Positions 19,398 through 27,809 of a stretch of 64,000 nucleotides of DNA are shown piece after piece. Each line of letters begins with the position of its first letter. The stretch's first letter is position 1. The translations under genes and the position numbers were made by a program. Where the stretch lies: the NCBI RefSeq assembly GCF_003345525.1, contig NZ_QQNH01000009.1, forward strand, positions 1-64,000. The letters run 5' to 3'. Under the pieces are notes generated by a model that searched no databases, had not been told where the DNA came from, and saw nothing but the letters and a program-made list of their open reading frames with translations. Source of the stretch: Pelagibacterium lacus. GTDB taxonomy: Bacteria > Pseudomonadota > Alphaproteobacteria > Rhizobiales > Devosiaceae.

Positions 19398-20818
19398 GCC
19401 AGGCCATCTCGTCCTATGGCGACACGCAGAACACCGACACGACGATCAGTCTCAAGAACCTGAGATTCGTTACGTTCGCGACGCGAAACCTGGTCTTTCT
19501 GATTGCCATATTGGCGATGAACTACACGCTGATGCGGCCTTCCCCGGTCGATCTGCTGTTCATCGGGTCGCTGCTGATCACCCTGTTCCACCTGACACTA
19601 TTCAGGACAAAGCTGGTGACGCGCCGCTCGATCCACCTGATCCTCATTCTCGGCGCCTGGGCGGTTTCCTATTTCATCGCCTCGCTGCCCCATATCGGCG
19701 AGGAATTCGTGGCCTTCGAGCTTTTGGCCAAGAGCTTTGCCATTTCGATCGGCGTCATCGGCGGCGTGGTGTCGATGAGCTGGAGCCGCCGGCACTTCGA
19801 AACCTTCATGAAGGTTTATATCGTCTCCTGCGTGATTGCCTCGATACTGGGCACGGCCGGCTTTCTCATACAACATCCCTTGCTGACCTGGGACGGCCGC
19901 GCAAAGGGCCTGATCGACGACCCCAACATGTATGGGTCCTTCCTGATCCCGGCCCTGATGTTCTGCGCCTATCTGGTCCCCCGTACGCGCTCCGGCAGAT
20001 GGTTCGTGCTCGGCGCCATGGGCATCATCCTGCTGGGCATCCTGCTCTCGTTCTCGCGCATCGCCATCGTCGCGGCGCTGCTTTGCATATTTGCCTATAT
20101 CTTCTACCAGAATCGCCGGAGCCCGCGACGCCTGCTCATGATCGTGGGCGGCTTGCTGGCCGCCGGCCTTGCGCTTTTCGTCATCGCCAGCCTCACCTCG
20201 GCCGATTTTACGGAAAAGCTCCTGGATCGCCTGACCTTCGCCAAGGCCTATGACCTCGGAGAGGACGGCCGATACGGGCGCTATCTGCAGGTCGTGCCGA
20301 TGATCGTCCAGGACCCGATCGGACTGGGCGTCATCCAGCTCGAGAAGATCTTTCCCGAGCCCATCCACAACATCTGGTTGAGTTCCTTCGTCAATTATGG
20401 CTGGGGCGGCGGCATCGCCTGGGTCACGCTGGCCGTGGGAAGCGTCATCGTGTCCTTGCGCAACTACCGGCAGACGCAGGACCCGATCGTGATCGTCCTG
20501 TTATGGTCTCTCATCGGCATTGTCCTCTGCGCGTCGCTGCACGAAGGCGAACATTGGCGCCATATGTGGCTGATGTTCGGGCTGATTTGGGGTCTCAACA
20601 TCTCAAATGCGGGCTTTGGTACGCGGTCGCGCGCGCGCCGGGGTCAGGATCGGATGCGTCCTATGAGCCAGACGCCGACGATGACCACGGTCACGGCGAC
20701 GAGAATCCAGAACAGGACCAGCAAGGCCACCGCCCCCAGAATCGCGCCGAGCGCATCCCAGAAACCCACCGTGCCGATCAGCAGGGCCAGAAGAATGATG
20801 ACGAGTATGGGCATTTGA
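19394..20818 (+). CDS. Wzy/O-antigen-ligase-like polymerase
   Basis: Up to 474 residues from ATG 19394, which overlaps the upstream stop (ATGA). About ten membrane spans, with a periplasmic loop after GKAYDLGEDGRYGRYLQVVPMI-type residues (DGRYGRYLQVV) and HNIWLSSFVNYGWGGG, both features of the Wzy/WaaL superfamily; DDPNMYGSFLIP is a conserved turn. It should polymerise or ligate EPS repeats in the periplasm. The last ~60 residues are low-complexity, basic and antisense to a credible minus-strand gene, so the true C-terminus or an unseen frameshift near 20630 is in doubt. Confidence 0.85.
   Translation: MSQAISSYGDTQNTDTTISLKNLRFVTFATRNLVFLIAILAMNYTLMRPSPVDLLFIGSLLITLFHLTLFRTKLVTRRSIHLILILGAWAVSYFIASLPHIGEEFVAFELLAKSFAISIGVIGGVVSMSWSRRHFETFMKVYIVSCVIASILGTAGFLIQHPLLTWDGRAKGLIDDPNMYGSFLIPALMFCAYLVPRTRSGRWFVLGAMGIILLGILLSFSRIAIVAALLCIFAYIFYQNRRSPRRLLMIVGGLLAAGLALFVIASLTSADFTEKLLDRLTFAKAYDLGEDGRYGRYLQVVPMIVQDPIGLGVIQLEKIFPEPIHNIWLSSFVNYGWGGGIAWVTLAVGSVIVSLRNYRQTQDPIVIVLLWSLIGIVLCASLHEGEHWRHMWLMFGLIWGLNISNAGFGTRSRARRGQDRMRPMSQTPTMTTVTATRIQNRTSKATAPRIAPSASQKPTVPISRARRMMTSMGI
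20644..20814 (-). CDS. 56-aa two-span hydrophobic membrane protein
   Basis: 56 residues from ATG 20814: almost wholly hydrophobic, with two spans split by FWDALGAILG, ending WLIGRIRS. The composition is that of a real integral-membrane peptide, while the overlapping plus-strand frame is low-complexity here. It is convergent with the polymerase gene and overlaps its 3' end over its whole length. Function unknown. Confidence 0.55.
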   Translation of the reverse strand: MPILVIILLALLIGTVGFWDALGAILGAVALLVLFWILVAVTVVIVGVWLIGRIRS

Positions 20819-20904
20819 CGTCCCCCGATTGCGCAATTGAATCTAAACGGCGGATCGAAGCGGGATGTTCCGACCGCATATGACAAAATTTGCACTGGGA
20901 CGGC

Positions 20905-20933
20905 TTGCACTCCGGCGAGGCTTTCTGTAGGTG
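20905..20933 (+). promoter_or_regulatory. Candidate tRNA-Pro promoter
   Basis: TTGCAC, 17-nt spacer, TAGGTG, ending 10 bp before the tRNA; spacing would put transcription start only a few bases upstream of the mature 5' end. Confidence 0.45.
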
Positions 20934-20943
20934 AGAACCCAAT

Positions 20944-21020
20944 CGGGGCGTAGCGCAGCCTGGTAGCGCATTTGTCTGGGGGACAAAGGGTCGTCGGTTC
21001 AAATCCGGCCGCTCCGACCA
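20944..21020 (+). tRNA. tRNA-Pro (anticodon GGG)
   Basis: A 77-nt cloverleaf: acceptor CGGGGCG pairs with CGCTCCG, discriminator A, encoded CCA. The anticodon loop CTGGGGG between TTTGT and ACAAA gives anticodon GGG. T-arm GGTTCAAATCC is canonical. Confidence 0.95.
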
Positions 21021-21026
21021 TTCATC

Positions 21027-21061
21027 AAAAAGGCCCGAAGGCGCATGCCTCGGGCCTTTTT
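21027..21061 (+). terminator. tRNA-Pro terminator
   Basis: 12-bp stem AAAAAGGCCCGA / TCGGGCCTTTTT with an 11-nt loop and T-tract, starting 7 bp after the tRNA. Confidence 0.9.
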
Positions 21062-21081
21062 CGTCTGCATCGGGAGGGGAA

Positions 21082-22062
21082 ATGGATTCGCAATGGGGCG
21101 AGCTCGACAGGGCGCTCGGCCTTTGGTCCGGCTTTGCCGGCAGCGCGACGACGCTGGTCAACCTTTCGGAAAACCACACCTTCCGCCTCGACCGTCCCGA
21201 TGGCCGCCGGGCCATATTGCGCGTTCATCGTCCCGGCTATCACACCCGGCTCGGCATAGAGAGCGAGCTGGCCTGGATGCAGGCGCTGCGCCGCGATGCT
21301 GGCCTCTTCACCCCCCGCCCCCTGCCCGGCGCAGACGGGGCTCTCGTCCAGGCCGCGCCGTTCCTTACCCCGTTGGACACGCGCCACATGGTCGCCTTTG
21401 CCTTCGAGGATGGCTGGGAGCCGCGGGAGGATGACGACCTCGCCCCCATCTTCGCGCAGCTCGGCGAGCTGGCGGCGCGCTGCCATGCGCATGTGATGGC
21501 GTGGACGCCGCCAAAACCCTTTTTCCGCCAGACCTGGACCGCCCCCGCCATCCTCGATCCCGACGGCATCTGGGGCGACTGGCGCAAGGCACCGGGGGTC
21601 TCTGGCGAAGTCTATCGGCAGGTCGCCCGGCTCGACGCCGCCCTGCGCGACCGGCTCGCCGCCTATGGCATGGGCCGCGACCGGTTCGGGCTCATCCATG
21701 CGGATATGCGCCTCGCCAATCTCCTCGTCTGCGATGGCGTGACGCGGCTGATCGATTTCGACGACTGCGGCTATTGCTGGTTCGGCTATGATTTCGGCGC
21801 TGCCGTCTCGTTCTTCGAGGACAGCGAAACCGTTCCTGCCCTGCGCGCGGCCTGGCTGGAGGGCTATCGCCGCGTCAGGGCCTTCGCGCCCCCGCACGAA
21901 GCCATGCTCGACTGCATGGTGCTGCTGCGCCGCATGGCGCTGCTCGCCTGGACGGGCTCGCACGCGGAAACCGACCTGGCCCGCAGCCTGCACGCCACCT
22001 ACGCGCTTGGCACGGCCGAAATGGCCGAGCGCTTCTTAACGCGCGGCACGATCGATCGGTAG
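21082..22062 (+). CDS. APH/choline-kinase-like small-molecule phosphotransferase
   Basis: 326 residues. Eukaryotic-like kinase fold: N-terminal lobe with NLSENHTFRLDRPDGRRAILRVHRPGY (ATP-lysine in ILRVH is Arg), catalytic loop LIHADMRLANLLV (Asp, Asn) and metal motif LIDFDDCG. This is the COG2334 (homoserine kinase II / SrkA-like) branch. Substrate unknown: homoserine, an aminoglycoside-like compound or protein Ser/Thr are possible. Stand-alone gene between the tRNA-Pro terminator and the siderophore importer, convergent with the latter. Confidence 0.85.
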   Translation: MDSQWGELDRALGLWSGFAGSATTLVNLSENHTFRLDRPDGRRAILRVHRPGYHTRLGIESELAWMQALRRDAGLFTPRPLPGADGALVQAAPFLTPLDTRHMVAFAFEDGWEPREDDDLAPIFAQLGELAARCHAHVMAWTPPKPFFRQTWTAPAILDPDGIWGDWRKAPGVSGEVYRQVARLDAALRDRLAAYGMGRDRFGLIHADMRLANLLVCDGVTRLIDFDDCGYCWFGYDFGAAVSFFEDSETVPALRAAWLEGYRRVRAFAPPHEAMLDCMVLLRRMALLAWTGSHAETDLARSLHATYALGTAEMAERFLTRGTIDR

Positions 22063-22078
22063 AGAAACGTCTGCTATC

Positions 22079-22837
22079 TCAGTCGTAGAACAGCGACACC
22101 CGGTGCCCGCCGATCTCATGGACATTGATGTCCATCTCGTAGATCTCCTTGAGCGCCTCGGGATTGATGATGGCGTTCTTGTCGCCGTGCCGCACCACCT
22201 TGCCGTTCTTCATGGCGATGATGTAGTCCGAATACCAGGACGCGAAATTGATGTCGTGCAGCACCAGCACCACGGTCTTGCCCAGTTCGCGGCAGGCGCG
22301 GCGCATCAGCTTCATCATGCCCATGGCGTGCTTCATGTCGAGATTGTTCAGGGGCTCGTCGAGCAGCACATAGTCGGTGTCCTGGCACAGCACCATGGCC
22401 ACGAAGGCGCGCTGGCGCTGCCCGCCCGAAAGCTCGTCGAGGAACCGGTTCCGGAACTCGTCGAGGTTGAGATAGGCGATGGAGCGGTCGATATGCTCCT
22501 TGTCCTCGATGGTGAGGCGCCCCTTGGAATGGGGATAGCGGCCGAAGGCAACCAGGTCCTGCACCGTGAGGCGCGCCGTCATGTGGTTGTCCTGCCGCAG
22601 GATGGAGAGCCGCCGCGCCAGGACGTCGCTGGGCGTCTTGGAGACGTCCAGCCCGTCCACGGTCACCGAGCCGGCATCCATGCCCAGAAGCCGCGACACC
22701 ATGGACAGCATGGTCGACTTGCCCGCCCCGTTGGGGCCGATGATCGAGGTGATGCCGCAGGCCGGCAGCTCGACGGTAACATCGTCCACCACAGCCGTAT
22801 CGCCGTAATATTTCTTGAGGCCGGAGGTAATGATCAT
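22079..22837 (-). CDS. Iron-siderophore ABC transporter, ATP-binding subunit
   Basis: 252 residues. Walker A GPNGAGKST (about 35-43), Q-loop LRQDNHMT, signature LSGGQRQRAF, Walker B VLLDEPLNNLD and switch VLHDINFASWYSD. The closest subgroup by these segments is YclP/FatE/VctC (catecholate or petrobactin-like import), as the QDNHMTARLTV and SLFYD ends suggest. Its ATG overlaps the stop of the permease gene (ATGA). Last gene of the four-gene importer. Confidence 0.92.
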   Translation of the reverse strand: MIITSGLKKYYGDTAVVDDVTVELPACGITSIIGPNGAGKSTMLSMVSRLLGMDAGSVTVDGLDVSKTPSDVLARRLSILRQDNHMTARLTVQDLVAFGRYPHSKGRLTIEDKEHIDRSIAYLNLDEFRNRFLDELSGGQRQRAFVAMVLCQDTDYVLLDEPLNNLDMKHAMGMMKLMRRACRELGKTVVLVLHDINFASWYSDYIIAMKNGKVVRHGDKNAIINPEALKEIYEMDINVHEIGGHRVSLFYD

Positions 22838-23799
22838 CGGGCCGCTCCCCGCAGGATAAGAATGATGAAGACGAAGCCCCCAAGGAACTCAACGATGATC
22901 GACAGCGCCGTGTCGAAGGCGAACAGCCGCTCGAACAGGGTCTGACCGCCGACCAGGGCGATGATGCCCAGCAGCACCGCCGCGGGCAAAATATATCGGT
23001 GTTTGGAGTTGCCGATAAGTCCATGGGCGAGACTTGCGACAAGAAGGCCGAAGAATGTGATCGGGCCGACCAGCGCGGTCGAGACCGATACCAGCACCGC
23101 GACCGAGGCCAGGATGATGACCACCGTCCGCTTGTAGTCGACGCCGAGGTTGATCGCGGTTTCCCGGCCCAGCGACAGCACGTCGAAGCTGTGCCCCATG
23201 CGCCAGAGCAGCAGCGAGACAAGCCCGACCAGCAGCGAGGCCACCCCGAGCAGGGTGGGGTCGATGGACGAAAAGCTGGCAAAGAAGCTGTCCTGCAGCA
23301 CCTGGAAGGCGTTGGGATCGAGGAAGCGCTGCATGAAGTTCGACAGGCTGCGGAAGAAGATGCCGAACACGATGCCGACCAGAACCAGCAGGTGCAGGCT
23401 CCTGCCCTCGCGCAGGAACAGCCATTGGAACAGCAGCCATGAGAAGGCGATCATCAACGCCACTTCGATCCCGAACTGGGCGTAGGGGTTGATGAGCGCC
23501 AGCATTTGCGGCCCGAGGAAAAAGACGATCGAGGTCTGCAAGAGGATATAGAGCGCATCGAACCCCATGATCGAAGGGGTGAGGATGCGGTTATTGGTGA
23601 CGGTCTGGAACAGCACGGTGGAAATGGCCACCGAATAGGCGACGAGGATCAGCCCGATCAGCTTGCGCCCCCGGAACGGGATGATGAAGCTCCAGCTTCC
23701 CCTGGCGCCCAGCGTCATGAAACAGACGATCGAGACCAGCGCCAGCGCGACCAGCACGGCCAGCACGATCGTCGGACGCGACCACCGCAGATTACGCAT
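22834..23799 (-). CDS. Iron-siderophore ABC transporter permease 2
   Basis: 321 residues, about nine membrane spans, FecCD family. Segments RGRKLIGLILVAYSVAISTVLFQTVTNNRILTPS... mark the YclO/FatC type (TNNRILTPSIMGFDALY). The coupling region LVGPITFFGLLVASLAH is conserved. It overlaps the first permease gene by 8 bp and the ATPase by 4 bp, so the subunits are translated together. Confidence 0.9.
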   Translation of the reverse strand: MRNLRWSRPTIVLAVLVALALVSIVCFMTLGARGSWSFIIPFRGRKLIGLILVAYSVAISTVLFQTVTNNRILTPSIMGFDALYILLQTSIVFFLGPQMLALINPYAQFGIEVALMIAFSWLLFQWLFLREGRSLHLLVLVGIVFGIFFRSLSNFMQRFLDPNAFQVLQDSFFASFSSIDPTLLGVASLLVGLVSLLLWRMGHSFDVLSLGRETAINLGVDYKRTVVIILASVAVLVSVSTALVGPITFFGLLVASLAHGLIGNSKHRYILPAAVLLGIIALVGGQTLFERLFAFDTALSIIVEFLGGFVFIILILRGAAR

Positions 23800-24751
23800 T
23801 GTGACGCTTCCTCAGCAGCAGATACAGGAACAGGGCACTGCCCACCACGCCGACCACGACGCTGATCGGGATTTCATAGGGGAAGCGGATCAGCCGCCCC
23901 ACGATGTCGCAGAGGAGGACGAAGGTAGCGCCCAGCACGGCCACCCAGGGCACTGTCCGGCGCATGTTGTCGCCCACCATCAGGCTGACGACATTGGGCA
24001 CGATGAGGCCGAGAAAGGGGATGGAGCCGACCGAAACCAGCACCACGGCGCTAACGATCGAGACGATGATCAACCCCAGGGTCATCACCCGCTTGTAGTT
24101 GAGGCCGAGATTGGTGGTGAAATCCTGCCCCATGCCGGCGACGGTGAACCGGTCGGCGGCGATATAGGCCATGATGGTTCCCGCCAGCCCGAACCAGAGC
24201 AGTTCGTAGCGCCCGCGCAGCACGCTGGAAAAGTCGCCCATGTTCCAGGCCAGCAGCGAGGGAAGCAGGTTGAAGCGATAGGCAAAGAAGCTGGTGATCG
24301 CGCCGATCACCCCGCCCAGCATGATGCCGACCAGCGGCACGAGCAGCACCTCGCGCAGGGGCACGAAGCGCAGGATGCGCAGGAACAGCGCCGTTCCGCC
24401 CAGCGCGAAGACCGCCGAGACCAGCATCTTGGCCATCAGGGGCCATCCGGGTGCCAGGAGCGTCACGACGAGAAACCCGAGCGTGGCCGATTCGGTGGTG
24501 CCGGCCGTCGAGGGCTCGACGAAGCGATTGCGGACGATGATCTGCATCACCAGCCCGGCAATGGCGAGGGACGACCCGGCCAGAAGGATGGCCAGCGTGC
24601 GGGGAATGCGGCTCATCACCAGCACCTGCATGGGCCGGTCCTGCGGCGAGGACGAGAGCAGCGTTGCCAGCGACACGTCGCTGACGCCAATGAACAGGCT
24701 GATGATCGCCAAGATGATCGTCAGCACGATTCCGACTATGAGAAGTCGCAC
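23792..24751 (-). CDS. Iron-siderophore ABC transporter permease 1
   Basis: 319 residues from GTG 24751, preferred over an upstream TTG at 24802 because AGGCGAG precedes it and the TTG touches a hairpin without a ribosome site. FecCD family, about nine spans: RIPRTLAILLAGSSLAIAGLVMQ and FVEPSTAGTTESATLG are the family signature, and SIPFLGLIVPNVVSLM the ATPase-coupling loop. YclN/FatD-type partner of the second permease. Confidence 0.9.
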   Translation of the reverse strand: MRLLIVGIVLTIILAIISLFIGVSDVSLATLLSSSPQDRPMQVLVMSRIPRTLAILLAGSSLAIAGLVMQIIVRNRFVEPSTAGTTESATLGFLVVTLLAPGWPLMAKMLVSAVFALGGTALFLRILRFVPLREVLLVPLVGIMLGGVIGAITSFFAYRFNLLPSLLAWNMGDFSSVLRGRYELLWFGLAGTIMAYIAADRFTVAGMGQDFTTNLGLNYKRVMTLGLIIVSIVSAVVLVSVGSIPFLGLIVPNVVSLMVGDNMRRTVPWVAVLGATFVLLCDIVGRLIRFPYEIPISVVVGVVGSALFLYLLLRKRHNA

Positions 24752-24802
24752 TTTAGCTCGCCTGTCGCTTGCGCCGGTCCTCTCGACCGGCGGAAATGGC
24801 AA

Positions 24803-24826
24803 TGCCCGGCGATGGATCGCCGGGCA
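24803..24826 (-). promoter_or_regulatory. Intercistronic hairpin between binding-protein and permease genes
   Basis: Perfect 11-bp inverted repeat (TGCCCGGCGAT / ATCGCCGGGCA) with a 2-nt centre, 19 bp past the binding-protein stop. No T-tract on the minus strand, so it more likely protects the upstream mRNA 3' end and lowers permease expression than ends transcription. Confidence 0.65.
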
Positions 24827-24844
24827 AGCGGAATGTGATCGGGA

Positions 24845-25771
24845 TTATTCGGCGTTGTAGCCGTCGATGACCTGATCGAGCATCAGCATCAGCCCGGAAT
24901 AGCCGTGCATGGTGATGTAGGCGGCCTGCGGGTCCAGATAGATGATCTGGTCGTTCTGCCAGGCGGTGGTCTGGTGCATCAGCTCGTTGTCGAGCAGGGC
25001 AGCGGCCGCGCCTTCATTGCCCACGCCGGCGTCGCGGTCGACGACGAACAGCCAGTCGGGGTTGGATTCGAGCAGATATTCGAAGGAGACGCCATCGCCA
25101 CCATGATCGCCGTCTTCGACATTGGCCATGACCGAGGGAATGCCCAGTTCATTGTGGATCCAGGCCACGCGCGAATCGGGGCCGTAGACGCCGAGATTGC
25201 CGGCATTGGTGACCAGAACCAGGCCGATCCCCTTGCCGTCTGCGGCGGCACGGGCTTCTTCGACCTTGGCGTTGAGGTCGGCGACCAGCTCGGCGGCGCG
25301 ATCCTGCAGGCCGAAGATTTCGCCCAGCTGCTCGATATTGCCTTCCACGCCCGCGATGAGGTCGGCATTGCTGACCGACATGTCGATGGTCGGGGCGATT
25401 TCCGACACCTGCGGATAGGTGCCGGCCGAACGGGCGGCGACGATCACGAGGTCGGGCTGCTCGGCGGCGATGGTTTCGAAATCGGGCTCGAAGAGCGAGC
25501 CGACATTGACCAGATCATCGGTCACGAGATCGGCGAGATAGCCCGGGGCGTTCGAGCCGGGTGCACCGGCAACGTCGACGCCCAGCGCATTGAGATTGTC
25601 GAACGCGGCCCAGTCGATGGTGAACACTTTCTCGGGCACGCCGGAAATCGTCGTTTCACCCTGAGGATGGGAGACGGTGGTCTCCTGTGCAGATGCTCCA
25701 GCGGTCAGGGCGAGCGAGGCTGCAAAGGCGACGGTGGCCGTACGGAAAAGATTCAAACGAGTCACGATCAT
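24845..25771 (-). CDS. Periplasmic siderophore-binding protein (YclQ/FatB/CeuE-like)
   Basis: 308 residues with signal peptide (residues 1-28, ending GASA before QE). Class III binding-protein fold: KVFTIDWAAFDNLNALGVDVAG near the start, a long backbone helix in the middle, and YITMHGYSGLMLMLDQV at the end. This is the group that binds catecholate, petrobactin or related Fe-siderophores; Tyr and His near TMHGYSG could complete the iron shell as in CeuE. First gene of the importer, with its own promoter flanked by iron boxes. No outer-membrane TonB receptor lies nearby. Confidence 0.92.
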   Translation of the reverse strand: MIVTRLNLFRTATVAFAASLALTAGASAQETTVSHPQGETTISGVPEKVFTIDWAAFDNLNALGVDVAGAPGSNAPGYLADLVTDDLVNVGSLFEPDFETIAAEQPDLVIVAARSAGTYPQVSEIAPTIDMSVSNADLIAGVEGNIEQLGEIFGLQDRAAELVADLNAKVEEARAAADGKGIGLVLVTNAGNLGVYGPDSRVAWIHNELGIPSVMANVEDGDHGGDGVSFEYLLESNPDWLFVVDRDAGVGNEGAAAALLDNELMHQTTAWQNDQIIYLDPQAAYITMHGYSGLMLMLDQVIDGYNAE

Positions 25772-25811
25772 GATCCAATCGTTGGCTTATGGACACTTGC
25801 GGCCAATAAGT

Positions 25812-25826
25812 TGAGCCGCCACATCA
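25812..25826. promoter_or_regulatory. Candidate iron box (TGA-N9-TCA), proximal
   Basis: TGA-N9-TCA just downstream of the -10 of the siderophore-importer promoter, over the expected start site. This is the known RirA (Iron-Rhodo-box) pattern of Rhizobiales; the motif is short, so chance is possible, but a second copy flanks the promoter. Confidence 0.45.
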
Positions 25827-25828
25827 GG

Positions 25829-25857
25829 TTAGTATCCATGTGCAAGCCTGGGGTCAA
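25829..25857 (-). promoter_or_regulatory. Promoter of the siderophore importer
   Basis: Minus strand TTGACC (25852-25857), 17-nt spacer, TACTAA (25829-25834), about 58 bp before the binding-protein ATG. Confidence 0.6.
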
Positions 25858-25863
25858 CATTGC

Positions 25864-25878
25864 TGACCGCCAAAATCA
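25864..25878. promoter_or_regulatory. Candidate iron box (TGA-N9-TCA), distal
   Basis: A second TGA-N9-TCA, 6 bp upstream of the -35. Two boxes 52 bp apart bracketing one promoter fit iron-dependent repression by RirA. Confidence 0.45.
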
Positions 25879-25913
25879 CGTTAATCGCAATGGCGTGATC
25901 CGCGCTATGGGAA

Positions 25914-26408
25914 TCACCCGCGCGCCTTGTCGATCAGGCTGCGGCAATCCTCGAGCGCCTGCAGAACCCGTTCGAGCCGCTCGCGGCTTTCGGGCGGCAG
26001 GCCGGCCGGCGCAGGGCGCGGCGCTTCGACCAGCGGCATCTGGCCATGGGCGGTATCGGGCGCGAACTGGACCGCGTCCTCGAATGCTTCGGCCGCGTCC
26101 ATGGCAGGTTCCTGCGGCGCGATGGGGCGGATCGATCCGGTTTCCCCGATGGCCACCACGTGCTTGGCGCCCTGCTCCTTGAGGATTCGCTGCACGCCCT
26201 TGATGGTGAAACCCTGGTCGTAGAGAAGATGCCGGATGCCCTTGAGCAATTGCACGTCGTCGGGGCGGTAATAGCGCCGGCCGCCGCCGCGCTTGAGCGG
26301 CCTTATCTGAGCAAACCGCGTTTCCCAGAAACGCAGGACATGCTGAGGGAGATCGAGTTCTTCCGCCGCTTCGGATATGGTCCGGAAGGCGTCTGGCGAT
26401 TTATCCAA
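25914..26408 (-). CDS. MerR-family regulator conserved downstream of ihfA
   Basis: 164 residues from TTG 26408, the only plausible start after the ihfA stop, giving the family's usual [18 protein letters not shown] beginning. MerR HTH at about 9-75 with [13 protein letters not shown] and [15 protein letters not shown]. No effector cysteines or dimerisation coiled coil of classical MerR are apparent; the C-terminal half is a proline-rich linker and one helix. The ihfA-merR pairing is widespread in alphaproteobacteria; its regulon is not known to me. Confidence 0.88.
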   Translation of the reverse strand: MDKSPDAFRTISEAAEELDLPQHVLRFWETRFAQIRPLKRGGGRRYYRPDDVQLLKGIRHLLYDQGFTIKGVQRILKEQGAKHVVAIGETGSIRPIAPQEPAMDAAEAFEDAVQFAPDTAHGQMPLVEAPRPAPAGLPPESRERLERVLQALEDCRSLIDKARG

Positions 26409-26432
26409 CGCGACTGGTCCCGGTGAAAAGTG

Positions 26433-26744
26433 TTATTTTCCAGCGCGGACCATAGATTTGTTGATCTTGGATTTCAAGACATTGGACGGTTTAAACACAA
26501 GAACCTGCCGCGGAAGGATCGGAACCTCCTCGCCCGTCTTGGGATTCCGGCCGATCCGCTCGTTCTTGGATCGCACCTGAAACGACCCGAAAGACGACAG
26601 TTTCACATTGTCGCCGGTGGCCAGCGCGTCACTGAGGATTTGCAGAAATCGCTCGACCAGTTCAGCAGATTCGGTGCGCGACAGGCCGACCGATTGATAT
26701 ACGGCTTCCGCCAGATCGGCGCGTGTCACCGTTTTTCCCGCCAT
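26433..26744 (-). CDS. ihfA: Integration host factor subunit alpha
   Basis: 103 residues. HU/IHF family: [23 protein letters not shown]-type N-terminal helices and the DNA-bending arm [15 protein letters not shown], followed by [11 protein letters not shown]. Bends DNA in replication, recombination and sigma-54 promoters as a heterodimer with IhfB, which is not in the window. Separated from fabH by 87 bp, so it may have its own promoter. Confidence 0.96.
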   Translation of the reverse strand: MAGKTVTRADLAEAVYQSVGLSRTESAELVERFLQILSDALATGDNVKLSSFGSFQVRSKNERIGRNPKTGEEVPILPRQVLVFKPSNVLKSKINKSMVRAGK

Positions 26745-26831
26745 GGTGTTCCCCTCAACCTTATAGAGTCCCGAAAGGCATCCCCCAAGATTTCAAACAC
26801 TTAACGCTCAAAAGCCCGCAGGGTCAACGTC

Positions 26832-27809
26832 CTACCAGCGAATGAGCGAAGCACCCCAGGTAAAGCCGCCGCCCATGGCCTCGATCATCACGAGGTCGCC
26901 GGGCTTGATTCGTCCGTCTTCGCTGGCGACCCACAGTGCCAGGGGCACCGAGGCCGCCGAGGTGTTGGCGTGCTTGTCGACGGTGATCACCGTCTTGTGC
27001 TCCGGGATGCCCAGTTTGCGGCCCGCGCCGTCGATGATGCGGCGATTGGCCTGGTGCGGCACGAACCAGTCGAGATCGCCCGTGGTCTTGCCGGTTTTCT
27101 CCAGCACGTCCTCCACCACGTCGGAGATCATCCCGACGGCGTGCTTGAACACCTCGCGGCCTTCCATGCGAAGCTGGCCCACGGTGCCGGTGGAGGAGAC
27201 CCCGCCATCCACATAGAGCTTTTCCCAATGGGTTCCGTCCGTGCGCAGGCTGGAGGCGAGCACGCCCCGTTCCGGCGCGTCGTCGGCCACCTCCTCGGCT
27301 TCCAGCACCATGGCCCCTGCCCCGTCGCCGAACAGCACGCAGGTGCCGCGATCGGTCCAGTCGAGGATGCGCGAGAAGGTCTCCGCCCCGATGACCAGCG
27401 CCCGCCTGGCCAGCCCGGTCTTGAGATAGCTGTCCGCCGTCGCCACCGCGAAGACGAAGCCCGAGCAGACCGCCTGCACGTCGAAGGCCGAGCCCTTCGT
27501 GATGCCGAGCTTGTGCTGCACCATGGCCGCGGCGGAGGGGAAGGTCATGTCGGCGGTGGTGGTGCCCACGATGATCAGGTCGATATCGCCCGCCTGCATC
27601 CCGGCGCGCTCGAGCGCCATCCGGGCCGCGTTGACGGCCAGGTCGGAGGTCATCTCGCCCTCCGCGGCGATATGGCGCTGGCGGATGCCCGTGCGCTGCA
27701 CGATCCACTCGTCGGACGTATCGACCAGTTTGGACATCTCGTCATTGGTCATGATGCGTTTCGGCAGATATCCGCCAATGCCCCGTACGACTGACTGAAT
27801 TCTGCTCAC
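26832..27809 (-). CDS. fabH: 3-oxoacyl-ACP synthase III (KAS III)
   Basis: Starts fatty-acid synthesis by condensing acetyl-CoA with malonyl-ACP. 325 residues from GTG 27809, which overlaps the plsX stop (GTGA). Catalytic triad: Cys in [13 protein letters not shown] (about 113), His in [12 protein letters not shown] and Asn in KHANTSAAS. Usual FabH length. Confidence 0.97.
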   Translation of the reverse strand: MSRIQSVVRGIGGYLPKRIMTNDEMSKLVDTSDEWIVQRTGIRQRHIAAEGEMTSDLAVNAARMALERAGMQAGDIDLIIVGTTTADMTFPSAAAMVQHKLGITKGSAFDVQAVCSGFVFAVATADSYLKTGLARRALVIGAETFSRILDWTDRGTCVLFGDGAGAMVLEAEEVADDAPERGVLASSLRTDGTHWEKLYVDGGVSSTGTVGQLRMEGREVFKHAVGMISDVVEDVLEKTGKTTGDLDWFVPHQANRRIIDGAGRKLGIPEHKTVITVDKHANTSAASVPLALWVASEDGRIKPGDLVMIEAMGGGFTWGASLIRW

